From Mesostigma viride (lineage: Eukaryota; Streptophyta; Mesostigmatophyceae; Mesostigmatales; Mesostigmataceae): DNA of 64,000 nucleotides. The stretch's first letter is position 1. Every line of letters begins with the position of its first letter. Both the position numbers and the translations under genes were made by a program. Positions 36,201-48,200 of this stretch are shown one piece after another. The notes under the pieces were generated by a model. The model saw only the letters and a program-made list of their open reading frames with translations, ran no database searches and had not been told where the DNA came from. Location: the NCBI GenBank assembly GCA_009746045.1, contig RPFO01000003.1, positions 626,767 through 690,766 of the forward strand, written 5' to 3'.

Positions 36201-39200
36201 AGGTGGCCAAGTGGATGTGCTGAACTTACTACCCCCCTCTTGGGGAGCAATTTTGAATGATGAGAGTAGGATGGTACGGACGCTGAGCCCAGCAGAGCGG
36301 ATCTTGCAGAAGTCGATGCGGATCTCGCGGGGGTGTAGCATGGAGGAGTTCGCGCGGGTTTGCACGGTGTGTGTGGAGAGGGGGATTTTGGGTGGATTTT
36401 TTGAGGAGGAGCCGCCTATGGTGAACGGTACTTTTGGGGTCGGAAAGCCCGACGGCCGTATACGGCTGATTGTGGACAACCGGCGTGGCAACATGCCACT
36501 ACCTGATCCTATGCCCGCTTTTTTACCACACCTTGGCGTGATTTGCGATTTGCCCACGCGCGCTGGGGAGGATGTTTTTGGGGGCGTATCAGATTTGGAT
36601 TCGTACTACAACAGACTCCGCCTGCCAGTTTGGATGCGGCGGTACTGTGCGTGGATGCCGGTGTGGTCGGATCTGGTGGGCCTGAGTGGGGCTCGTCGGA
36701 AGGTGTGGCCGTGGATGTTGTGCTGGCCAATGGGCAACAAGCTGGCCGTCGCGGTGGCCCAGTGTGTGCATCAGTCTGTGTTGTACCGCTGTGGCCCCAA
36801 GCCGCCGTTGGAGGCTAGTCGTGGGCTGAGCATCAACATGTCCGCGCTGATCCTGGTGGCGGAGGCCAACGAGGCGGGGGAGACCGTCCGGCTGAGGCTG
36901 GAGGAGGACCCTGCTGCGCCCTTGGCGCCCTCGCCGTGCTTCGAATCTCGGCAGGATCTGGAAGGTATGCATGCTGTGACGATCGATGACCTCCATTTCA
37001 CCCACTGTGCGTCGGTGGATGGGGTGAATCAGCAGCTAGATCGTGTTCAGGCTGCCTACGCCGCTGTTGGGCTGGTGCAGAAGTCTGACAAGGTGGTACG
37101 GGCGACAGCAGAGCAGACTGGTGTGCAGGCGGTGGGGGTCATTCACCAAAGGGATGGTGACGTGGTGCCTGTTCCTGAGCGTGTGGTGGCAGTTATCGCC
37201 GCTACTCATAGAATCTTAGATCGCGGGTTTACATACTACCGCGAACTTAGTTCTGTGCTTGGGAAGTGGGTGTGGATGCATCTGCTGTGCCGCCCCATGC
37301 TTTCGGTGTGGTCTGAGACGTACCGGCTGCTAGCAGCCATGAATGCCTCCCTGCCTGGGCGCCGCTGGCGCCTCCCTGCGGGGGCCCGCCAGGAGCTTCA
37401 GGCGGCGATCGACCTGGCCCCCTTTTTGAGGGCGGCCAGGGCCCGGCCCCTTTCTGACCGGGTCGTCGCAAGTGATGCGAGCGGCTCCGGCGGTGGGGTG
37501 GTCTACAGGGACCTGCCTGGGGCCGATTGTGCCCGGCTGGCGACCCGGCGCGAAGCGCGGGGGTGGCGGACGACAGCTTTAACGTCTGGGGAGGACTGGG
37601 ACCTGGAGCGCATGGAGGAGGGGGACTACAGCCTGCTGGATAGTGGCCACTGGCGTACGGCACTGTCCTACCGGTGGCGGGGGCAGCCTAACCACATCAA
37701 CGTCAAGGAGGCGATTGCTGCGACACAGGGGGTCGAGTGGTCGTGCCGGACCAAGGCGTGTCGGGGTAAGCGAGTCGTCCGGCTCGTAGACTCCAGTGCT
37801 GTGGTGGGGGCGTTTGTCAGAGGGCGGTCGTCTTCCTACCGTCTCAACCAGCTGGTTCGACGCTACTGCGCTCTGTCACTGGCTGGCGACATGCAGAGCC
37901 ACTGGGTCTGGGTGGCTACCGACCACAACCCAGCTGACAAGGCCAGTCGGCGTGGCGCTTGGGTTCCTGACTTGACCCGGTGTGGTGACGTGCATCCCAA
38001 CCCTGGGCCTGAGGGGGCGCGACGCCCTCGGGACTTGGCACTTTTGGAGGGCACAGTCAACCCTGTGTCTACCTTGCCAGCGTACCGACGTGCGGCGGCT
38101 GTCTACGTGGCGTGGGCGCCACCTGGCCCTGTCGACCCAGCTGACGCCGAAGCCATTTTCTGTGAGTGGATTTCTGCTGTCTACCATGCCAGAGGCGGGC
38201 GGGGGCGTACCTTATGCCAGCATGCCAAGGCCTGTCTGCACCTGTACTACCCCGACATTGTTCGGAATTGGGTACTGGCGGACCGCCTGCTAGCAGGTTG
38301 GCAGCGGCTTGTTCCGGCTGTCAGCCCTCCGCCTATGCCCTGGCGCCTTTGCTATTTCACTGCCCTGTTGCTAGTTTCACGTCGACAGGTGCATTTGAGT
38401 GCGTTGATTATTATTGCTTTCCAGCAGTATTTACGCATTAGCGAGGCGCTAGGGCTGCGGGTTCGGGATGTGGCTCATCCCGGCCACCCCCTTCTCGAGC
38501 CAGGGCCCATGGTCGGTGCCCTTGTGCTGCGCAACCCCAAAACTGCGCAGGGGGCGGCCCAGCACGTCCTCGTCCGGGATCCACTTTCTTTGTGGCTCCT
38601 GCGACGTCTGACGGCTGGCCAGCCCCCGGATGCACTCCTCTTTCGAGGCTTAACGTACAGCCAGGCTAGGCAGCAGTGGGAGGCTGTGCAGGCCCGCATG
38701 AGCATCCCAGGGATGTTTTCTTTTCACAGCCTCCGGCATGGGGGGGCGACGCACGACGCCATCGCTGGCGAGTCGCCGGAGGCCATCCAGCTGCGCGGCC
38801 GGTGGGCTTCGGCCCTCTCGGTCACGCGCTACATTGGCCTCCACCGCAGCCTCCTGGGGCGCGACATCCCACCCGCCCTCTGGGCTCAGGCCCTGGGTTT
38901 TGACCCAGCGGCTTTCCGGCGCCACTTCGGTGGCGTCGAGTTTTGACGTCCTCCTGTTTTTACCTCTCGTCTTTTAGCTATCAACTGACCTCACCCTTGT
39001 GTGGGAGGTCAGGGGGGAAATGGTTTAACTAACCCGAGGGTGAACCTGGGTTGGGACAAAGTACCCCCATAGCTAGGTAGTTTAAGTTTTCTTTTTTGCA
39101 TGTCCTACGTATTTTCGGCTGTTAGCCATGTAAGGAGATGTGGGTAGAGCAGGGGCACAGCTGCTGTGGGCTGGCCCTGCACATTCACATAGTGTGCTCA

Positions 39201-42200
39201 CCCTAGCATACAGATGGCCGTGTTGCCATCTGGTAGACATGTCTGTGTTATTCCACCGTATAGAGCTAGCACACATATTGTAATAAATTTGATGTTTTGT
39301 GGTGATGCATGCAAAGCAAGGCAAGGCCAGAAATGGATTTGGTGAGCTATGCTCATTTTATCTATGACTAACCTGCTGAGCGGAGAATGCAACGCCGTAT
39401 AGCACCAAAAGAAAAAAAATTTTAGAAAAAATATTTTTTGTGCTGGCACCCGTACCCCAGCCACCCAGGTAGGGGTTGGCTGGAGAGGTGGTTGCTATAA
39501 AGGGTGGGCTTCCATTCTAGGGAAGCAGGTTGTTTTCTTTTGCCTCCCACCCGCCCACCCTGGCAAAAGGGGTAGAGCAGGGGCACAGCTGCTGTGGGCT
39601 GGCCCTGCACATTCACATAGTGTGCTCACCCTAGCATACAGATGGCCGTGTTGCCATCTGGTAGACATGTCTGTGTTATTCCACCGTATAGAGCTAGCAC
39701 ACATATTGTAATAAATTTGATGTTTTGTGGTGATGCATGCAAAGCAAGGCAAGGCCAGAAATGGATTGTCTGTTTAACTTGTAGTACTACGACTGTGTGT
39801 GTGTGATATGGTTGACCTTTTCATCAAATTCCTTGGTTGAACATGAGGGGCATGTGCGTGCACACAGACTTTCCACGTGAGCATGTGCAGCGATGCCGTG
39901 AGACAAATGGATGTGTTACAGTGCAAGCACATGTGTGTATGTGTGCGGGTGTGCCACATGGAGCGAGCCTTGCTCACGCTGCTGAGATGCTTCGCTTACC
40001 CGCTAGGAAGCCTTGCTTGAACTATACAGATTATTTGCCCAGACATGCTTTGCACGCTTGCCTTGCTTGAGCTGTAGAGATGCTTTGCCCAGAGATGCTA
40101 TGCACGCTTGCCTTGCTTGAACTATAGACATGCTTTGCCCCGCAAGACAAGCGCCGCTTACCCACCAGGTGCCTTGCTCACACTCCCATGGGTGAAGCCT
40201 TGTTTACCCTCACAACCCGCCTTCCTACCCGTGAGATACGAGAAATGGCGTACCCGTCCAGCGTCTTGGCCAGGGCCTTCTCCAGCAGCGGTGGCGTGAT
40301 CGCTTCGAAATGGACGTCGCCCATCATGCCGAAGGACTTGGCGGCGTCCGCCACCTGGACCAGCCATGATCGCGCAGGCAGCACGAGGGATAGTGGTACA
40401 TCAATATCCCCAGGCATTTATACCGGTACTACATACATGCATAGTACAGATACTGTAGTAGTACTACTATATAAATGGGTGACCTACAGAAACAACAAAC
40501 ACTTGGTCTGCGCATGGGACTTTCAGCTACAAAGGAATGGCTGGCGCAGAGTAACCAATCAGTACACAAGCACAGTCAGCACACAGGAGAATGGATACCC
40601 AAGTGTGGCCCCAAGCAGGGCTTGAACATACTATATATAATATGTAAGCACAGGCATACTTGCAAATTCTCAGTTGTGCAAAATCACGATCGTTTTTTGG
40701 TGCGTTTTCCGCTTCTTTGATACAGGAAATGCCCTAGTTTGTGGTGCCCTAGCTCTTGTGAGCGTGCGTAAGCTCGCGCGCACGTGAGGGTGGCAACTCG
40801 ATGTTGCCGTGATGATTCGTGAACCGATGGTCAAATCTCCTGCCAGGCATTCTTGCAAGGTATGTGCCTCCATGTGCACTGCAAATCTGCCACCATACAT
40901 CCTGCACAAGCACCACAGCAACACTGCCGCAGAGCAACCAATAAAGTAGTTGGCCTCCACTTCTCTTCTCTAGTGGGTGCCATGCATGTGCACCACTCTC
41001 CGTCCAGTGGGTCCCTCGCACGAGCACCCGATCACAAGGACTACGGATTAGGAAAATGTTGCACCATACACGCCTGCGGCAGCCACCTGCCAAGCACAAG
41101 CGCCGCTGCCACAAGCAGCACGTACGTGCACTGCACAGTTTGCAAGTGCCGTGCACGCGCGCAGCTGCCACAAGTGTCGAGCGCCAGCACATCCAAAGAT
41201 ATGCGAGTGCACCGCTCAACCCCACCAGGCAGCAAGCACCGTTACCAGAGTGCCATGCGCAAGCACCGTAGTCGCAACTCACCTCCACCAGGAAGCACAG
41301 GCCACTAACACTGTCATGCGCAAGCACCACAGCATGGTCTCTTGAGCACGACCGCCACCCACCTCAACCAGGAAGCGGTAGCCGCTCATGCGGCCCACGC
41401 GCGCCTGCAGGAAGTGGAACCAGCGCACGAGCTGCAGGGGGGGATGATAGGAAGTGACGTGCGCAAGTGTGGGACGGAGGATGGGACGTGACGTGTGCAA
41501 GCATGGTGCCGGGTTGGGAAAAAAGAGCGACAGGAAGGAAAGCGGAAGTCATGAGCAGCGGAACAAATTTTCTTCTGCGAGGAAAGCACATGATGACTTG
41601 TCGTTCAATAAAACCCTACTGCGGTAGTGTTGCTCCTTAAGGAAGGATGGCAGAGGGTTGGAAAGGGAGCAAGAAAGGGAAGCGAGAGATGCAGCAGGAG
41701 AAGATAGCATTAGTTTCGATATCTCACCAGCAATAATAACAATGATCATCACATCTCCCAATATGATAACCACATCTCACCATGGTGGACATGTTTTCTT
41801 GGTCCCGCACCACCGCCTCCATTGCGGGAGACAAGGCCACCGATGCCCCCGCCTTCTCCTTGTCCCCCTTGGCCGTGTCACCTTCACTAGGGGCACGGGG
41901 GGCGGTCGACAGCAGTCCCTGCCGCCGCTGATCCTTAATTGCAGCCACCAGCGCCGGTGCGACGGGGAGGATGGCCATGCGGAAAGGGAGGCTGTTCTTG
42001 ACGATTTGCTCAATTGTGTCGAGGGCCTGTGGGGGGGGTTACAGGGCCAGCGTAATCGCCAAATGGGCGCAAGAGCACTTAAACTAAGAATAGGGATTTG
42101 CTCGATCGTGTTGATGGTTTGGGGGATTAGAATAATGTAAGGGCCCATGCGACACCAAGAAAGGCACACCAATAGGAATGTGCGCATCTGCTCGATTGTG

Positions 42201-45200
42201 TCAATGGACTGTGGGGAATGTCTGGTGCGGTTTTGTTAGGGCCAGAATGATAGCCAAGTAGGCACACGAAAGCACAGACATAGGGATCTGTTGCTTATCA
42301 CGGGCCTGCGGAAGATGCCTGACGAGTGATGACAGGCATATATCCACACATAGTAGCATGCATCTAGATGAATAAAAAAAGTAGACAAGTAGACAGGCAC
42401 AGAAGCACACGCATGAGGATTGGCTCCCTCACATCAACGGCTTTGGAAATAGGGTTTTTGGCCGAAATTAAAACGAATGGGGTTAAGCAAACTGGGAATT
42501 GGGTTCAGAGAGACAAGTAGACGTGCACAGGGGAATAGGGAAACAGGAATGAGATAGGGCCAGTGACAGCCAGATGCGCACAGGAGTGCAGGAATGGGGT
42601 ACAGCAGGCCAGTCATCGTGAGAGGGTGGGGAGACTGGAAATGGGGTGTGGCGATGGTGGTCGGTCATATGACACTTATAGACCAGCGCATGATGGGGAG
42701 GGTTAGCTGCAGCACTACTAACAAGCAGGCATTTCTTGTGCATATAAAGCGACGTTCTCACTGGCAGGCTTTCTGATGTCACAAAAAGGTGCGCTGATTC
42801 ACACTGAGGCTTTCTTGTGTTGTGAGAAAGGGCGCTGACTCACAATCAGGCCCTCGGGGGACCCTGGGTCCATCACGATGATCGCGTTGAACACGTTAGC
42901 GCGCACGTAGCGCATCTGGCCAGGGAAGACCGGCACGAGGAACTGGTTCGGGGGAAGGGCGAGGAGGACCACCGGGGTGCCAGGGGTGCACAAACAGACA
43001 GGGGGAAGAAGGCGTGAGGCAGACCGGCACAAGGGACTGCGGGAGAAACAAGCATGAGGAAGCGTACAGAGGCCTGCGAGCCGGGGGTGCAAGTGCAACA
43101 AGCACCGCGACAGGACAACCGGCGGCGTAAGGATCCAAGCATGCAGGGAGAGACCGGCATGAGGAACTGTACAGGGGGGAGGGCTAGGAGGACCACCCGG
43201 GTGCAAGGGGTACACACGCACACAGGGATAAGAGGGTGTGAAGAAGAAGTATAAAGAGGCATGTGTGCCAGGGGTGGAAGTGCAACAAGCACCACAAAAG
43301 AAATCAGCACACAGAATCGCGTGGGGCAAGGGCGAGGGCAAGGGGACATTGCAGAAGAATAGTGCAACGCATCGATCTCTGCACTAGGCTTCTATACCAA
43401 GCATCACCAGCGCCCCAATCGCAATCCCCAATCGCGCAGAGACTCGGGCAAGAACGCTGCTGTTCACATCAACAACTCGCACTAACGCCAGTTGAAATCC
43501 AGGCCAACACAGGTTGAACACGTCCAACCACAGTCACAGCATGCCATGCCTCTTAACGCACCCTATGCAGATCAGGCACAGCCCTCACAGTGCGTGACAC
43601 GTCGCACCTCCACCAAGCAGTTCCCTCCCGTCCCACAACACTCACATTGCTCGATAAGAAGTTGGCACATACACCGAGCCGCATGCCTATCCTATAACAC
43701 TCACATCACGCAGGTCAGGGGAGAAACCCGAGAGAGCAACACCGCTGTCATCAGTGATAGCCTGTGCCGATAAAAATAGGAGGTGCTAACGACTACTCAC
43801 ATCACGCAGGTCCGGCGAGAAACCCGAGTACGCGTGGTCCTTTTCGATGTCGTTGATCCACAGCAAGTGCTCGCTCGAGCGCAGATCGATGCGGATGCTC
43901 GGCGACTCCTGGCCGGTCAGCGGAAGCTTGAGAAGCTTGCGAACAGAGGCCGGGGGCAGCTGGCAGGGAAAAAAAAAAGTGCAGTGGGTGACCAAGACGG
44001 TGGGTAACCAGGGCACATTCGGTTGTTAATAATGAGTAAGTTTTGAGCATGGTGGCTGGCATAAACTAGAGCAGCCTGCACACAGAGGAGGGGCCGCTGG
44101 CAGGTAGGTGGGTGACCAGTACAGTGGGCAACCAAGGGCCAATTCGGTTGTTGATTATGCATAAAGCACTTTGGAGCACGGTGACTAACGCAAAAAGTAG
44201 ATCAGGTTTGCGGACAGAGGCCGATGGTAGGGATAGCAAACCAGTATAGCAAGTGACCAGAGAGCAACCAGGACAAGTTTGGGCATCATAGGAACTGCGT
44301 AGATACGGCCACCTTAGAAACACGTCCGAGACCGTAGCTACCTTGGAGTGGCACAAGAGTACAGCAGCTCAACAACTTCCGTGAATGACCTGCAAAAAGA
44401 CCAACGAAAATGTGGGTTGACCACCGCTTCCCTACATCTTCTAAGCACCGTAGATGGGGGACTGCTCTGTTGAGTGCCATAGGAGGTATACTAGTGTGTA
44501 CTCCTACCTGGACCTGGAGCTTATGAGATGGACTATTCTGATAGGCACCATTAGAGGTATAGCAGCACCGCCCTACCTTGAGTTGGAGCAGGTTGTCGCT
44601 GACAGACAGTTCGGACCGAACCAGTTTCAACAACCTGCAAGGGATAGCGTGACATAAAGAGCAAAAGGGGTATGTGAAATGAAATGAATTAGTTAACGCA
44701 CAGCTTCTTATATAGGGTTGGGGCATGCATGTCATTGGCAGTCTGATGTTGTCGCACTACAAAAAAGGGCCAGTATGATTGCGAAAATTAGTTGTGTTGC
44801 TATCAGGTTTTTCTTACTTACGTCTGCGCTTGACTGGGATCAACGTTGTCAGACTACGTGAGAGCGACTGTGCTTGAACAGTGTTGGCAAAGCCCACCCC
44901 CCGGTCCAACACAACCAAAACACCTCACTCAATTAAAAATTAGTTAAACGGGAAGCAATTATTTTCAAGACCCAGGCACATGGCATACAGCAGCATACGG
45001 CAGCTAGTTACTAAAATCACTCTCTTTGTCTGGCACAAATCCTCCACGAAGCCAGCCCCCTCATCATTCACAGAAGCCCAGGTGGGCAGGCATCCAGCAC
45101 ATCCCTCTACACGCTCATTAACCAAGCCCTGCAGTAATATTTTTAAAAAACTGCTTTTAAGTATGCCTGCCCATTATACTCACGCATGCGAGCCCAGGCT

Positions 45201-48200
45201 GCCCGTTGTCCAGCATTCCCCTCTACTCACTCAGATACAAGCCTTTATATTTCCTAAGCAATAAGCCGGTCTTCGATCTCACTTGTACGAGCCCAGGCTG
45301 TCAAGTGTGAGGCATGCCCCAGTTGACCAGATCGCAGGCCTCCCTATTCCTTTCCAGATGCCTGCCCTAGTAGGCCATTACTCACTCCTACAAGTCCAGG
45401 CTGTCGGCGTCCACCCTTTCTGCTCACCCATAAGCCACACTCCTACCAAGTAATGCCTACCCTTGACCACTCACTCATATGAGTCCAGGTTGTCAATGTC
45501 CAGCATGCCCCCGTTGACCAGCAGCAGGTTCTTGCCCGGCAGGATGTAGTTGTGGTTGGTCGTCACCTCGTTGCGCAGCGAGGAGTTCACCTGGGGGATC
45601 CCACGGGGAGTGCATGGGATCGACACCATAAACGTTGCAATACCATAGCACAGCAGACATACTAAGTATCATCCCAGTTTATTTGCATCGAAGACATAGT
45701 ACTTGTTATCATCCCAGCTTATTTGCATCGAAGACATAGTACTTGTTATCATCCAAGCTTATTTGCATCGAAGACATAGTACTTGTTATCATCCCAGCTT
45801 ATTTGCATCGAAGACGTAGTACTTGTTATCATCCAAGTTTATTTGCAATTGAAGACTTTGTACTTGTTATCATCCCAGTTTAGTTGCATCGAAGACTTTG
45901 TACTTGTTATCATCCCAGTTTATTTGCATCGAAGACGTAGTACTTGTTATCAACCCAGTTTATTTGCATTGAAGACTTGGTACTTGACACCAGCCCAGTG
46001 CACTAGCACAGCAGAAATACTTGACACCAGCCCAGAGCACTAGCACGGCAGAAATACTTGACACCAGCCCAGTGCACTAGCACAGCAGAAATACTTGACA
46101 CTAGCCCAGTGCACTAGCACAGCAGAAATACTTGACGCCAGCCCAGTGCACTAGCACAGCAGAAATACTTGACACCGGCCCAGCTTACAGATGCCATGTT
46201 GAAGGTGATGAGCGTGGTCACAAAATCATATGGGCTTGTTCGACCTGAACTGCGCAGCTTTAAGTGACCAAACTTGGCACAGGCGATGCATGACCAAGCA
46301 ACTGCAGAAACAGAACCTCACGAGCCGCCTCACAATTCACACGGTGTACAGAGCAGACTGTGGGGAGGAAACAATAGGCATCAGAAGTGCACGACAGCGG
46401 GCAGGGGCACAAGAAATTTAAATTTAAAATCATTCTATGCTCCGGGCACCAATCATATGCATTTCTGTCAATGGTCATTCAAATCACGGAAAACCTACTC
46501 ATGACATGCTATGGTGACATGTCGTGATGACATGCCATGCTGATGTCATGGATATAACACCATGGTGACAGGCATCCGTAGCCGACAGCTCACCGGCATG
46601 GCGGACAGCGAGGATGCCAGGCTGGGGAAGTTGTGGCTGATGTCCTGCATCAACCGCAATGGCTCCGTGGAGCCAAGGATGCGCTGCGCTGCCTGCAGGC
46701 CCAGGTCTGTGCGCATACACACCAACACGATCGCAAGCCAGCCCCAAGGCAGGCAGGCGGATGGGCACGACTAACGACCGTGTTATTGATTTGGTCCTCG
46801 GAGGGCCAGGTAAGTGCAGGTTCACACAGGCACGCAGGCAAAGACTGTGTTATTCGTTTGGCCTACAAAAGCTCAGGTCTGTTCTAGTAAGTGCAGGCAG
46901 GTAGGTAAATCAACCAGGTTCGAACATTACAGGAACATTCTTGGTCAATATGTTGGTTAGTGACCTTTCAAGTATCCCAACTGGGCCTGCCCCTATACAT
47001 GCAATTTAGTGAATGCTGGGTCCGTAGCATGATGGGGCAGACAGGTAGCCAGGCAGGCAGGCACGCAGGCAGGCAGTCATCGCTGGGTGACAAGCAGCAC
47101 ATCCAACGACAACAAAAATTGTAGAGCAACAAGCTTAACTGGTCCGCAAGGATGCCAAGTTGGACTCACCAAGGCGACGCCAGTGCTTCTATTCGATGAG
47201 AACCAATGCACCCTGGTCCTAACACTACAAATATCGAACTTGCTGACCGCTTGTCGTGTAATTCAGGCGAGTACCACCGATAACTAGGAGCAAATCATGG
47301 TACAAAAATCAGCCCTTTGGGCCTACTCCGAAGATCTCACGAGATCGAGGGATGAATCTCGGATACAACACGCGCGAAGCGCCAGTGCGCCGTTAGGCGC
47401 GCGGCCGCTTCGACGGACCCCTCTCCAGAGCGCAGCGAAGCAGCACCTTACTACTACGAGAAAGGGACGGAAAGAATTTCAGGCAACGGGCGACGAGCGA
47501 CGGGCGACGGGACGCTAGCTAGCCACCGTCAACTAGCCACGGGCAATTCATCAAGGGACGGAAGTTTCAGGCGACGGGCGATGGGCGACGGGCCAAGGGA
47601 AATTTCAGCAAGGGGTGGAAGGAATGACAGGCGAAGGGCGACGGGCTAGCCAGTAGCCTCGGGCAACTAGCCACGGGCAAAAAATTTCAGCAACGGACAA
47701 AACGGAGGGACGAAAGGGATTTCTGGCCACGGGCGACGGGCTACGGTCCACGGTCCACGGGCGGCCCGACGGGCCCGGCATGGGCACCGGGCCACGGCCC
47801 ACGGGCACGGGCACCGGAATTTACATAGCAGCCCCTGAGCAGCCGGACTGTATAGGAGTCTCCAATAGTAGAGTCTAAAATAACAGGTGGCTTGAACCCC
47901 ATAGGGTCCACTTGTTTAAAAGCTAAAGCAAGGCAACACAGGCTGATATCAGGGGCAGGTGGAATCAAGCCTGGGATGTCAGACACCCTGGTAATAATCC
48001 CTGGTGGATGGTGCCTTCTTTGCAGCCTTACTTTGAATGGACCCCACATCAAGCCAACCGGATTGTTGCATGAGCTCGCCATATTACAAACACAAGCTTT
48101 TATAGTTTAGAGATGGATGCGAGTGCGTGCTCTATTGAATGAAGTTCACGATTCCAACCATGGCCTCATGCAAAACTTTTTCTCAATTCCGGACGTGGTG

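Larger units (their letters stand above)
34438..39767 (+). mobile_element. PAT/kangaroo-like tyrosine-recombinase retroelement with split direct repeats
   Basis: A 5.33-kb element inserted antisense in the UGGT intron between exons 15 and 16. Its order is A1 (34438-34648), gag-like ORF, RT-RNase H-tyrosine recombinase ORF, B1 (39142-39339), A2 (39336-39545), B2 (39570-39767). A1/A2 and B1/B2 are almost identical pairs. This A1-ORFs-B1-A2-B2 pattern is the split direct repeat of PAT- and Ngaro-type DIRS-order elements, which integrate through a circular intermediate without target duplication. The near identity of the repeats and the intact 976-codon ORF suggest recent insertion. Placing it near Volvox kangaroo or PAT is by architecture only. 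Confidence 0.9.
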
